This document shows positions 53,488 to 62,118 of a stretch of 64,000 nucleotides of DNA, piece after piece. The position numbers were made by a program, and so were the translations under genes. This DNA is from Paenibacillus ginsengarvi. Its GTDB lineage: Bacteria > Bacillota > Bacilli > Paenibacillales > NBRC-103111. The stretch lies in contig NZ_RBAH01000026.1 in NCBI RefSeq assembly GCF_003626695.1, positions 1-64,000 of the forward strand, written 5' to 3'. Each line of letters begins with the position of its first letter. The first letter of the stretch is position 1. A model generated the notes under the pieces. It was given only the letters and a program-made list of their open reading frames with translations, was not told where the DNA came from and did no database searches.

Positions 53488-53979
53488 TTATGGAGAGATA
53501 TGCATCCGGAAGTCTTCGACGTGATCTTCGAAGATGATCCCGTCCTGCTTGTATTTTTTAAGAATAAAGTGCGTTTTCGTAGAGAGCACGCTTTCAATCG
53601 GAGACAGCTTGCTCGAAACGAACGAGGCGACTTCTTTCAAGTTTTTCCCCTCGATTTCAACCAGCAGGTCGTACGCGCCTGACATCAGGTAAACCGATTT
53701 CACTTCGGGGTGGAGATAGATGCGTTCGGCAATCGCGTCAAAGCCGCGGCCGCGTTCGGGCGTAATTTGCACCTCGATCAGCGCGGTCACCTTTTCGTCG
53801 TCGACCTTGCTCCAATTGACGACGGTGGCGTATTTGACGATAATATGGTCCGCCTCCATCTCCTTAATCGCTCGCCGAACCTCGCTGGCATCGACACCTA
53901 GCATCGTGGCCACAAGATCCGGGGTCCGCCGAGCGTCTTCTTTCAACAACTCGAGCACTTTCAGCTTTAATTCTTCCAT
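53488..53979 (-). CDS. Lrp/AsnC-family regulator
   Basis: 163 aa. N-terminal helix-turn-helix (LLKEDARRTPDLVATMLGVDASEVRRAIKEME in pieces) and C-terminal RAM ligand domain (VTALIEVQITPERGRGFD, SVYLMSGAYDLLVEIEG). ATG at 53979 is taken from CAGGAGG upstream, which removes a 60-codon in-frame extension. Forms a two-gene operon with the aminotransferase, a common pairing in which the regulator senses the amino acid handled by the enzyme. Confidence 0.92.
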   Translation of the reverse strand: MEELKLKVLELLKEDARRTPDLVATMLGVDASEVRRAIKEMEADHIIVKYATVVNWSKVDDEKVTALIEVQITPERGRGFDAIAERIYLHPEVKSVYLMSGAYDLLVEIEGKNLKEVASFVSSKLSPIESVLSTKTHFILKKYKQDGIIFEDHVEDFRMHISP

Positions 53980-54157
53980 GTCAAGTGTACCTCCTGTCAG
54001 GTTAGCGGATTCCCCATTATCGCTTTTAGAAAACGATAAAACCACTATACACCAATTCGTCAGCGAAGCAAAGCGAGAAACCGCACAAACGGGCCGTCCC
54101 GCCCGATAGCCCGTTTTTCCGCCCCCCGCCTTCTTCGGCGTACTTAAAAACATACGC

Positions 54158-54202
54158 AAAAAACCCCGGATCGGGGCAAATCGTAAGCCGCGAAGCCGGG
54201 GT
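54158..54202 (-). terminator. Terminator after the GNAT-like gene
   Basis: Minus strand AACCCCGG...CCGGGGTT followed by TTTT, just after the stop at 54219. Confidence 0.75.
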
Positions 54203-54218
54203 TATCGGTCGTTATCTA

Positions 54219-54542
54219 TCATTTGGCGGCGGCCTGCCCGGCCCCTGCCTTACGCTGCGATCGAAGCAATTTGAAAATCGTGCCGACGATATCGCGGCTG
54301 CGGTAATCGGGCAGCACGACGATATCCAGCCGGCCCTGCATGCCGTCTTCGGGCGCGTCGCTGTCCAGCATCCGGCCGACGCCGACAAGCCGGTCAACAT
54401 CGTAGGCGGAAATGACGCGACAGTCGCCGGACTCCTCTTCGAAAAAACGGCCGGCGTCCCATCCGCCCTCGAGCCCGCTTTCCCGAATTAGCGCCGCCAC
54501 CTTCGCCCGATCGGGCAGCGTAGTATCAAACGCGATTTTCAT
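54219..54542 (-). CDS. Short GNAT-like acetyltransferase
   Basis: 107 aa. RVISAYDVDRLVGVGRMLDSD and LDIVVLPDYRSRDIVGTIF match the central strands and acetyl-CoA-binding loop of GNAT proteins, with the helix after it present but the C-terminal strands missing, so it is shorter than most (about 140). ATG at 54542 has CGAGGTG upstream. Substrate unknown. Confidence 0.75.
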   Translation of the reverse strand: MKIAFDTTLPDRAKVAALIRESGLEGGWDAGRFFEEESGDCRVISAYDVDRLVGVGRMLDSDAPEDGMQGRLDIVVLPDYRSRDIVGTIFKLLRSQRKAGAGQAAAK

Positions 54543-54725
54543 GAACGTTCACCTCGAAATTAATTATACATAGTTATGAATAAATATGCAATAACCTGCA
54601 AAAAAATGCCCGCTTTATGCATAACAGCTCCTCAGGCCCTGGCAGTGCAACGAAATCACCTTGAAACTTCCGCCTCCCGACTACGTATTTCCATATAAAA
54701 GGAAAACTTAAAAGGAGCGGACGCC

Positions 54726-54926
54726 ATGATGTACGCTGCCGGCCAAACGAAGATCCATTGCCCCTGCTGTCGGAACGATACCTTCGACAAAGATTATCGT
54801 CAGCTGAACTCCCGGGGAGCAACCTTTTTCGGACTCGATTGGGTCAATCGCAACGCCACGATTCTTGTTTGCAAACGCTGCACCTATATCGCCTGGTTTA
54901 TGGACGATCTGAAGGAGCTCGAATAA
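54726..54926 (+). CDS. Small zinc-ribbon protein
   Basis: 66 aa. HCPCCRNDTF and CKRCTYIAWF provide two Cys pairs for one zinc ion; between them LNSRGATFFGLDWVNRNA is a conserved-looking core. Resembles a widespread family of small single-zinc-ribbon proteins of unknown role. ATG at 54726 (a second ATG follows) after AAAGGAG. Monocistronic. Confidence 0.8.
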   Translation: MMYAAGQTKIHCPCCRNDTFDKDYRQLNSRGATFFGLDWVNRNATILVCKRCTYIAWFMDDLKELE

Positions 54927-54971
54927 CGTCACATCGTTTGCGATTCATAGCCCTCGCCCTGCCGGTCACGT

Positions 54972-55555
54972 CTATCGGCCCTGCAGCTCGGAAAGCGCGA
55001 TTTTGCGCATCTTTAGCCGCGACAAGCAAATGCCGTCCTCCGCCTCGACCGCACAGTACGCAAGCAGTAAGGTGCTGCCAGTAAAATGGATCGCAACGTA
55101 GCAGCAGCCGCTGCCGACCTCTTCCCGCTCAACCGCGAAGTAGCCGCTCCACGTCCGACCCTCGTCCTTGCTGACCGCTCCGACGAGCGGCGTCCGGGCC
55201 CAGCTGTGCTTCTCAAGCTTGCGCGTATTGTAGGCCGGTATCTGGTTCCATACGGCCAGTAACTCGCCGCTTAGCGGATTGCGCTTTATGGACAGCGGCG
55301 AGCACTGCGATATGATGGCCGACGGCCTCGGCGCGCTTCGGTCTAGCCCGGTAATGAACTTGATCGTTGCCTGTTCGATCATGCGGGAGATGTCTCCGGA
55401 ATTCGGCACTTTTTCGCCTATCGTCTTCGTATTGAACTTGAATTCCGTATAGGCGAACTTAAATCCCCCATGTAGTCGGTATTCAAGCCTTCGATAATCT
55501 TTTGTCCTTCGGAACGAAGCTCCTGGCGGAACAAAATGTCAAAAAACATCTCCAT
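54972..55555 (-). pseudogene. Degenerate gene with sialidase/BNR-like C-terminal part
   Basis: The 3' part (54972-55409) encodes residues such as PLSIKRNPLSGELLAVWN and SKDEGRTWSGYFAVE, like the end of exo-sialidase/BNR-repeat proteins, but at 145 aa it is far too short. Upstream, ATG 55555 opens another frame (DILFRQELRSEGQKIIEG) that joins the same reading only if one base is added in the GGGGG run near 55465. Then FKFAYTEFKFNTKTIGEKVP links to the sialidase part. The combined 195-aa product still lacks most of a sialidase, so it looks like a truncated, frameshifted relic. Confidence 0.55.
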
Positions 55556-55656
55556 TTAGTCATTGCCTGCGGCTATGGCCATTTCTATAATTATGGATGT
55601 AAGCGCATTAATTGTATTTGAAGCAGCTTATTAGGATACATATGGAGGTTGTTGCG

Positions 55657-58383
55657 ATGTCCGAAAATAGGGATGACAAACCGATGCCGAACGAGGAAAG
55701 CCCGTTAATCTCGAGAAGAACGGTGCTGGCGTCGATCGGATTATCCGGGATGGCTCTGGCAATGGGCAGTACGATCGGAGGTGCCGTTGGGGCTGATTCT
55801 CAAACTGTAACCGCTGCTAGTTATGGCATAGGCAAATATCTTGATTCGGTAATTATAACCGTAGATTCAATTGCTGCATTGCGTCAATTCGCGCCAAAAA
55901 GCAGCTATAGCGTTGTGCGAACTGCATCCTACTACGCTGGAATGGGCAAGGGCGGAAACGAGTTCGTTTGGGCTGCAAGTTCGACAGAACCCGACAATGG
56001 CGGTTCTATTATCGCAGTAGACGGCCTTGCAGCAGGCCGCTGGAAATCAACGCAGTACAAGCTAAATCCGTTCCAGTTTGGCGCTTATGGCGATCTACTC
56101 ATAGACTCATCTGTGGAAGCGTTTACTAACGCTAATATTATAAGCGGGCATGACGATACGGATGCGTTTCAGCGAATGTTGAATACGATTCAATATACAG
56201 CGTACCGAAACAACATCTCTAAAATGAAGTACGGCGCAACCGTTAATCATGTATTTGAAGTGCATGATGCTGCTTATTATGTGCGCGACACCTTGTATGT
56301 TAGGTCCGGCACTGACATCGAATTTTTGGGTAATGCCGCGATTTTCTTTGACCCGACAACTTCCAAGGATTTATTTAGCCCGAATGTTCAAGAAATGGCA
56401 GACGCTTTTGCGGTAAAAACCGGATGGAATGCGCAAACCATAGTTGGCGTTCGGTTCAAAGGCGGGGTTTACGTCGGAAACGTCACGAAGACGTCAACGG
56501 TTCACGCTAACAGATGTTTTAATGGCGCGAATGCCTACAAATGGGTTTTCGATAACGTGCTTGTCGAGCGGTTTGCAATCGGCTGTCATCTGTACCCGCT
56601 GGATACATCCCCGTGGACCGGCACCCGGCGAGGCAACTTCTATGAAAACGAATTACGAAACTGTGCATTCCACGAATGTTTGCTGGGGTTCTGGAACCAA
56701 GCAAACGTAACGCAATGCACCAATTTAACAGTTGGCGGCGGTTATATTGTCGGTCGAGCAGGCGCTACAAACATTGCAGACTACTACGTACGTAACGAGG
56801 GTGGGGGTTTATCCGTAAACGGTTTTAATGTTGCACCTACCGGGGCTGCCGCAAAACCTGCGAAGGCGGTTGTATATGATACGTGTGCCGGCTCGTTTTG
56901 GGGAGGAGGTTATACCGAGTATTTCAATTACTTCTTTGAGTTGAACCCGATTCATCGCTGGGGCGGTTTTGCTTTCAAGTCGAATGTGACTTATAAAGAA
57001 ACGAAAGACTGCTACATTAAATTCACAGAAGGTTACTTCGCCAAGTACGACTATGCTGCAAAAACTTGGACGGAGACGGATAACCCTACCGAGGGGCACA
57101 ACCAATTATTAATGTCATCCGCTTTCGACTTCGGACGAAACCCGCAGCTTATTGACGATTTTTTTGAGTTCTTGCCTCAGTACGATTTCAAATACGGCAT
57201 GTATGGCGTTCGCATGAGCGGTAATACCGTCAATAAGAAGCTTGTCTATGATGTAAAGCGTTTTGAATCAACATGGACAGGTTTTACAAGCAGGAACGGT
57301 ATTCGCTTGTGGAATAAAGGGAGCGAGTCCGCAGAACTTGCTTTCCCTATTAAAAACAAGCAGCTGGACGCATATGTTTGTATTCTTTACAGAGACACCG
57401 CCCCTTTCGACCCGCGTAACTTTAAGCTGAACGTTCTGGAGTACAACGGCACAAACAAACGTATAACCGTCGGCGACGACGTTGTCGATTACGGCAACGG
57501 ATGGAAATTGGCGACAGTCCGCAATGTCAACGAGCTTGTAAACAAAGGTAATTTTATCATCACTTTGCCGGTTGGCACTCGTATCGAAATCGAGCACATC
57601 GGGGCTTACGCAAGCGGATTCCCGATTGCTCCAGTTTATATGCAGTATGACCCGAAGGTCGATAGCCGAAACGCATTTAGTCTAAACGCGAATTATAGCG
57701 GCGGCAAGTTTGCAGTCGGCGACTTCATGTATCCGGTCAATACGACAAACTCAAGCAATGTCGCATTGAATGAGCAAAATATTAACTTCAGTCTTTGCGT
57801 TCAAGAAGGCACCTTAAAGCCGCCAACCGATATGGCGCAATACAGCGGTTTGGCAACGGCTACATCCGTCACAACAGAAGCCCCGAATCTTATAAATCTG
57901 GCAACCGGTTCGGTTGTGCTTGATACTTATTACGGTGTTGGAGATTGGATTGCCGTAACACAAAACGGAACTACACAGCAATGCAAGATTGTCGGGCGTG
58001 TCTTCGATGCGAACGGTCAACCGACGAGCCAAGTGATCATTGATAAAACCATTAACAACGGGACCGCTACCGTAGCGCTGGGTCAGGCACCGGTTTATAG
58101 AAATGTATTCCAAAAAATAGTCAGACGTTCTCTTCCTTTCGCCCCGCCTTCTGTTGCCGCAAACACGACCAACACGTCTAATGTTACTCAATCGTTTGCG
58201 TCGGTCGGCAACGTGGTAGATGCGTTTTTTGAAGGCGATCTGAAAGGCACACGAATGTATGCGAAAGTAACCGCGGCCAACACAATTACTGTTTATCACG
58301 AAAACCCGACACCGGCTGCTGTAGATGTGTCCGCTGCGACGTTAACGCTGATCATCTATTCAAGCGGTAATGAGATGACATAA
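55657..58383 (+). CDS. Tat-exported right-handed beta-helix surface protein
   Basis: 908 aa. Twin-arginine signal ISRRTVLASIGLSGMALAMG at residues 19-38; no lipobox. Residues about 60-420 look like a pectate-lyase-type beta-helix preceded by FGAYGDL and DDTDAFQRMLNTI, the D-D-T-x-A-x-Q pattern of pectate-lyase-superfamily and phage tailspike proteins. The C-terminal half is beta-rich and unlike anything I recognise. Base usage is visibly more AT-rich than neighbours, suggesting recent transfer. ATG at 55657 has TGGAGGTT upstream. Enzymatic activity, if any, is unknown. Confidence 0.8.
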   Translation: MSENRDDKPMPNEESPLISRRTVLASIGLSGMALAMGSTIGGAVGADSQTVTAASYGIGKYLDSVIITVDSIAALRQFAPKSSYSVVRTASYYAGMGKGGNEFVWAASSTEPDNGGSIIAVDGLAAGRWKSTQYKLNPFQFGAYGDLLIDSSVEAFTNANIISGHDDTDAFQRMLNTIQYTAYRNNISKMKYGATVNHVFEVHDAAYYVRDTLYVRSGTDIEFLGNAAIFFDPTTSKDLFSPNVQEMADAFAVKTGWNAQTIVGVRFKGGVYVGNVTKTSTVHANRCFNGANAYKWVFDNVLVERFAIGCHLYPLDTSPWTGTRRGNFYENELRNCAFHECLLGFWNQANVTQCTNLTVGGGYIVGRAGATNIADYYVRNEGGGLSVNGFNVAPTGAAAKPAKAVVYDTCAGSFWGGGYTEYFNYFFELNPIHRWGGFAFKSNVTYKETKDCYIKFTEGYFAKYDYAAKTWTETDNPTEGHNQLLMSSAFDFGRNPQLIDDFFEFLPQYDFKYGMYGVRMSGNTVNKKLVYDVKRFESTWTGFTSRNGIRLWNKGSESAELAFPIKNKQLDAYVCILYRDTAPFDPRNFKLNVLEYNGTNKRITVGDDVVDYGNGWKLATVRNVNELVNKGNFIITLPVGTRIEIEHIGAYASGFPIAPVYMQYDPKVDSRNAFSLNANYSGGKFAVGDFMYPVNTTNSSNVALNEQNINFSLCVQEGTLKPPTDMAQYSGLATATSVTTEAPNLINLATGSVVLDTYYGVGDWIAVTQNGTTQQCKIVGRVFDANGQPTSQVIIDKTINNGTATVALGQAPVYRNVFQKIVRRSLPFAPPSVAANTTNTSNVTQSFASVGNVVDAFFEGDLKGTRMYAKVTAANTITVYHENPTPAAVDVSAATLTLIIYSSGNEMT

Positions 58384-58400
58384 AGAGTCCGTGTGACGGA

Positions 58401-58437
58401 AAAAACAGCCGCTCTCCCCCGGGGTGAGCGGCTTTCG
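58401..58437. terminator. Bidirectional terminator
   Basis: AGCCGCTC...GAGCGGCT stem with CCCCCGGGG loop. On the minus strand it is followed by GTTTTTT and stops the HTH-F1beta gene; on the plus strand it ends the beta-helix gene with a poorer T run. Confidence 0.85.
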
Positions 58438-58438
58438 T

Positions 58439-59551
58439 TCAAAGCGTTACTTCTTTCGTTTCCGGTTCAAGCTCAGGCCCGGGCTCAGGGTCGGGCTCCA
58501 GTTCCAGCCGTCCGATGTACTTCAGCCGCCGTACGTCCGTCCCGTCGGCCGCCCCGTCCATAATTCGGCGCACTCCGTCCAGCGTATCGGCGAGCGCCGT
58601 CCATTCGCCCGGGCGCTTCGTGTACGCTTCCGCCACATGAAACGGCTGGGTCAGAAACGCCTCCAGCCGCTCCCCGCGCCGGTACGTCGCCAGCTCCGCC
58701 TCCGGCAGCTTTGCTTCGCCCCTCGCCTGGACGAGCGAGCGCAGCTCGCGGTAACGCCGCAGCAGCTTTCTCGCCCGCTGCTGGATCGCCAGATGAGCGG
58801 CCTCAAGCTGCGCTCCCTCGAGTATAGTCGAGGTGGAGGCGACCGGATCGACGGCCGGGTACATCGTGCGGGCGGACATGTCGGCGTCGAACCTCCACAT
58901 CGTATCGAGCGGCCCGTATGGAACATCCTCGTCCATCGACTCGCCCCTCGTATCGACCAGCACGATCGTAACCGGACGCGAGCCCGCCTCCTGCAACCGT
59001 TCGCGCAGCGCCATCATCTCGCCAGACAGCACGACCGACCGGTCGGCCCCGAGCAGCACGTCGCGATCATCTCGCAATGCGGAAACCGTGGCGTACACCT
59101 CCTCCTGTGCAAGGCACACGGTCTCGGATTCCGCCAGCACGTCCTCGATCCCTGGAGAATCGTCCCGCGGCCGCCATAATACGGTCGCGTACCCGCGTTC
59201 CCGCCTGAAGCGGCGAAACAGCTCGGACAGCATGACGAGCTGGCCCATGCCGGGCCGCGCCACGATGCCGGCCGTCCCTCCGCGCACGAGCGGGGCGAAC
59301 AGATCGAGCGTTTTGATTCCCGTTTCTATCACACTTGCGGCCGAGCCGCGAATAATCAGTTCGTCCAGCGTACACCCCGCAAGCGCCGCCAATATGGCAA
59401 CCGTGCGCACCTCGGCGCGGCCGACCGGGATTTTTCCGGTGCACAGATTGGACACGGTGGCGGGGCGAAGCCCGGCGGCGCGCGCGGCGGCCGTCAAATT
59501 CGGGACGCGGCGGCGCAGCAGCGGCACGTTGAGCTGCAGCTCGTCGATCAA
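58439..59551 (-). CDS. HTH domain fused to an inactive F1-ATPase beta-subunit-like core
   Basis: 370 aa. Residues 1-68 are a Cro/XRE-like helix-turn-helix (AAARAAGLRPATVSNLCTGK). Residues 74-350 follow the F1 beta subunit from the nucleotide-binding domain to the C-terminal helices: VIETGIKTLDLFAPLVRGG, MYPAVDPVASTS (231-241), RKLLRRYRELRSLVQ and RLEAFLTQPFHVAEAY. The P-loop reads ARPGMGQL where ATP synthase has GGAGVGKT (Lys to Gln, Thr to Leu), and the catalytic GER segment has become RPRDD, so ATP hydrolysis is not expected. A Glu/Pro-rich tail ends it. TTG at 59551 follows AAAGGAG. Probably a DNA-binding regulator using a dead ATPase fold; function unknown. Confidence 0.85.
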   Translation of the reverse strand: MIDELQLNVPLLRRRVPNLTAAARAAGLRPATVSNLCTGKIPVGRAEVRTVAILAALAGCTLDELIIRGSAASVIETGIKTLDLFAPLVRGGTAGIVARPGMGQLVMLSELFRRFRRERGYATVLWRPRDDSPGIEDVLAESETVCLAQEEVYATVSALRDDRDVLLGADRSVVLSGEMMALRERLQEAGSRPVTIVLVDTRGESMDEDVPYGPLDTMWRFDADMSARTMYPAVDPVASTSTILEGAQLEAAHLAIQQRARKLLRRYRELRSLVQARGEAKLPEAELATYRRGERLEAFLTQPFHVAEAYTKRPGEWTALADTLDGVRRIMDGAADGTDVRRLKYIGRLELEPDPEPGPELEPETKEVTL

Positions 59552-59600
59552 GGCGATCCGACTCCTTTGTTTTACAGATTAACTATTGATGCCTTATATA

Positions 59601-59614
59601 GTAAACAATATTAC
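59601..59614. promoter_or_regulatory. GTAA-N6-TTAC dyad upstream of the HTH-F1beta gene
   Basis: GTAAACAATATTAC at 59601-59614, 50 bp before the TTG start, in the only AT-rich stretch between this gene and argS. A candidate autoregulatory operator for the encoded helix-turn-helix; not proven. Confidence 0.35.
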
Positions 59615-59654
59615 TTTTTAACGCAATTAATTCTCTGTACGCCTTGCCGCAAAC

Positions 59655-61535
59655 TTACATTCGTCTCGGCGCCGGGAGTCCCAGCACGTCCAGCGCGTCG
59701 CGCAGCGTCTCCTTAAACCGGGACGTAAGCCGCAGCCGGAAGTCTCGCTTGACGATGTCCTCCGCCTTCAAGATCGGGCACGACGCATAGAAGTGGTTAA
59801 ACAGTGTCGCCAGTTCATGAGCGTACGCGCACACCGTATTCGGCGCTAATTCAGCAGCCGCACGGTGCAGCGTCTCCGGCCAATACGCGAGCGTCCGCAT
59901 CAGTGCCCGCTCCTGCTCCGTCGCCTCTCCGGCGACCGCCATTCCGGCGCCGTCGCTCCCCGCCTTCTCGATCACACTGCACGCCCTGGCGTACGAATAG
60001 AGCAAGTAAACGCCCGTATTTCCCGATAGCTCCGTCGCCTGCTCCAGATCGAACACGATCTCCGTCTGCAGATGAAACCGGAGCAAATAGTAGCGGATCG
60101 ATGCCGCCGCAATCGCCCGGCTGGACAAGCCCGCCTTGCGCGACCGTTTGCCGTCGATGATCCCCTCCATCCGGTCCAGAAGCTCGGCGACCCGAATGCC
60201 GATTCCTTGTCTGCCGGACATCGGATACGAGCTTTTGCCGTCCGACGTATCGACGCCGAGCCCCGCGGCCGTAGCTCTACTAAGCGAAACGACGCCGTAG
60301 CCGACATGCTTCAGCCGTTCCGCCTGCTCCGGAAAGCCGAGCGCTTGAAGCGCCTGCTTCACCATCGTCTGCGGGTATTCCTGGCGGTGATCGATGACGT
60401 TGATGACCGTTTCCGCCCGCCCGATGCTTTTGCGCACCCCGGATGTATGCGTCGACCAAAGACGATCCGCAAACTTCACGTAGCGGAACTCCTTGCCGAG
60501 AACGCCGAACTTCCACAAATGGTAGGCGATATCTTTCGCCGTATACGTAAGCACCCCGTTCGAGCGGACAAGCACCTTGTCCACCTCGTGCTCCTGGTCC
60601 CCCGCCGCAAGAGTCTCCGTCCCGTCTTCCCCGGCCTGCTTCAATACCCAGCAGCCGCTCAGCTTGCCTTCGGTCTCGAGCCGGAACACAGGAGTCGCCT
60701 TCAACAGCTCGAAAGCCCGCTCCCAAAATCCTTCGCGGACGATAGCGTTCTCCCATACGAGCACATCGTATCCGATGCCGAACGGCTTCATCTCCTCCAA
60801 GTGCTCCCGCACGATTCTCTCCGCCGTAAGCAGCCCCAGCCATGCAATGCTGCCGCTTCCCCGCTCCAGCTCATGGAGTACCTCCGCGCGCTTCAACTGC
60901 AATATCGGATCATCGACAAAAGCCTTATGGACGGACGAGTACACGTCCCAGCAGTAGTCGCCGAAACGGGCGTACTGCTTCTCGTCCGCTTCGCTTTCCC
61001 CGTATAACAATCCGACGAGCGTATCGGCAAGCTGATTGCCCAGATCGTCGATATAGTTGTGAACCTCGACACGATGTCCGGTCCGCTTCAGCAGCCGTGC
61101 CAGCGTATCGCCGATACACGAATTACGCAAATGGCCGATATGCGCCGCCTTGTTCGGATTGATCGAGGTATGCTCGATGAGCACTTTCCCGTCCCCTGCA
61201 AATCGCGAAGGGACCTCGAATACGCTGGCCAGCCACTTATCATAATCCAGATACAAGTTGACGAAACCCGGCGCGGCCGCCTCCACTTTGGCGAACAAGC
61301 CGGAAATCTCGGCTTCGCCGCGCAGCCTGTCGCACAAGTCGCCCGCTATAACCATAGGCGGCCTTCTCCATGCCCGGGCCAGCTGCATCGCCACATTGAT
61401 ACTATAATCCCCATGCTCCGGGTTCGCGGGCCGTTCGGCGACAATCTTGAGACCGTCCGGCCTTCGGTCGCCGCCTCCCTCCGCCATTTGCCTCAACACG
61501 CGTTCGACCGCCATACCGATTACCGAACTGATCAC
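59655..61535 (-). CDS. argS: Arginyl-tRNA synthetase, divergent long form
   Basis: 626 aa, longer than usual (about 560). Class I signature in SINPNKAAHIGHLRN, KMSKS-like loop YPMSGRQGIGIRV, N-terminal Add1-like domain (NPEHGDYSINVAMQLAR) and C-terminal DALR anticodon domain (YLLYSYARACSVIEK). Charges tRNA-Arg. The real start is GTG at 61535, with GGGAGG upstream; the open frame before it runs through the T-box terminator. The sequence differs from the typical Bacillus enzyme, so it may be a second ArgRS; a genome check would tell. Confidence 0.9.
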   Translation of the reverse strand: MISSVIGMAVERVLRQMAEGGGDRRPDGLKIVAERPANPEHGDYSINVAMQLARAWRRPPMVIAGDLCDRLRGEAEISGLFAKVEAAAPGFVNLYLDYDKWLASVFEVPSRFAGDGKVLIEHTSINPNKAAHIGHLRNSCIGDTLARLLKRTGHRVEVHNYIDDLGNQLADTLVGLLYGESEADEKQYARFGDYCWDVYSSVHKAFVDDPILQLKRAEVLHELERGSGSIAWLGLLTAERIVREHLEEMKPFGIGYDVLVWENAIVREGFWERAFELLKATPVFRLETEGKLSGCWVLKQAGEDGTETLAAGDQEHEVDKVLVRSNGVLTYTAKDIAYHLWKFGVLGKEFRYVKFADRLWSTHTSGVRKSIGRAETVINVIDHRQEYPQTMVKQALQALGFPEQAERLKHVGYGVVSLSRATAAGLGVDTSDGKSSYPMSGRQGIGIRVAELLDRMEGIIDGKRSRKAGLSSRAIAAASIRYYLLRFHLQTEIVFDLEQATELSGNTGVYLLYSYARACSVIEKAGSDGAGMAVAGEATEQERALMRTLAYWPETLHRAAAELAPNTVCAYAHELATLFNHFYASCPILKAEDIVKRDFRLRLTSRFKETLRDALDVLGLPAPRRM

Positions 61536-61612
61536 TGCTCCGTCGCCTCCCGTTTCTGCAAAATTAGTATGCTGCTTGCCCCGCCGGACCGTCCGCAAAA
61601 AGCCGGACCACG

Positions 61613-61870
61613 CCAAAAAGGGCCCCCGTCTCCATAACAAGAGACGAGAGCCCATAAGGTCCCCGCGGTACCACTCCAAGTGCCTGACCCGCTAAAGGTC
61701 CGGCCGCTTCGTTTTCGTAACGGTCCATGACCGGGTCCGCCTACTGAAACGCGCATGTTCGGCAAACCGTTTCCCGGGGCCGCTTCATCTTTGTCCACCG
61801 CACCGGCTTGCACCTAACCCGGCTCTCTGTGACGGCATGGCCAAAAACTACTGTCCCGTTCATCAACGAT
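61613..61870 (-). promoter_or_regulatory. T-box leader of argS
   Basis: Minus strand. Stem I shows AGAGAGCCGGG and the GGTGCAAGCCGG apical part (about 61830-61800). The T-box sequence is GAGTGGTACCGCGGGGACC (61676-61659), followed by a terminator GGGCTCTCGTCTC...GGAGACGGGGGCCC with T run (61654-61613). Uncharged tRNA-Arg should stabilise the antiterminator and turn on argS. I could not place the specifier codon with certainty. Confidence 0.93.
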
Positions 61871-61936
61871 AAAATATGGGGCGCCCCTCCGGATTCCGGT
61901 CGAGCCGAAACCGCCCAGGCGATACATTTTGGTACA

Positions 61937-61965
61937 TAATACCAGAATACCCGTGTTCGCGCAAG
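61937..61965 (-). promoter_or_regulatory. Promoter of the argS T-box transcript
   Basis: Minus strand TTGCGC (61965-61960), 17-base spacer, TATTAT (61942-61937), about 70 bases before the T-box stem I. Confidence 0.75.
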
Positions 61966-61970
61966 CGGTG

Positions 61971-62118
61971 TTAAGTGGATACCGGGTTATGCACGCATCC
62001 CACCACGAGCCCCTCGCGAGTTCGGGAATCGTCTCGAACGGCATCACGAGCAATGCAGCGACGGATCGGTTCCGAAGACACCTTCCTGTAACCGTGACCC
62101 GCTAACCCGCCAACCCGC
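61971..62118. other. Gene-free interval before argS promoter
   Basis: Nothing recognised. Short frames lack ribosome sites. Lies between the stop of the beta-helix gene and the argS promoter. Confidence 0.4.

Noticed and set aside
61536-61679. N-terminal extension of arginyl-tRNA synthetase
   Set aside because: The open frame reads through the T-box terminator and antiterminator; the GTG at 61535 has a proper ribosome site.
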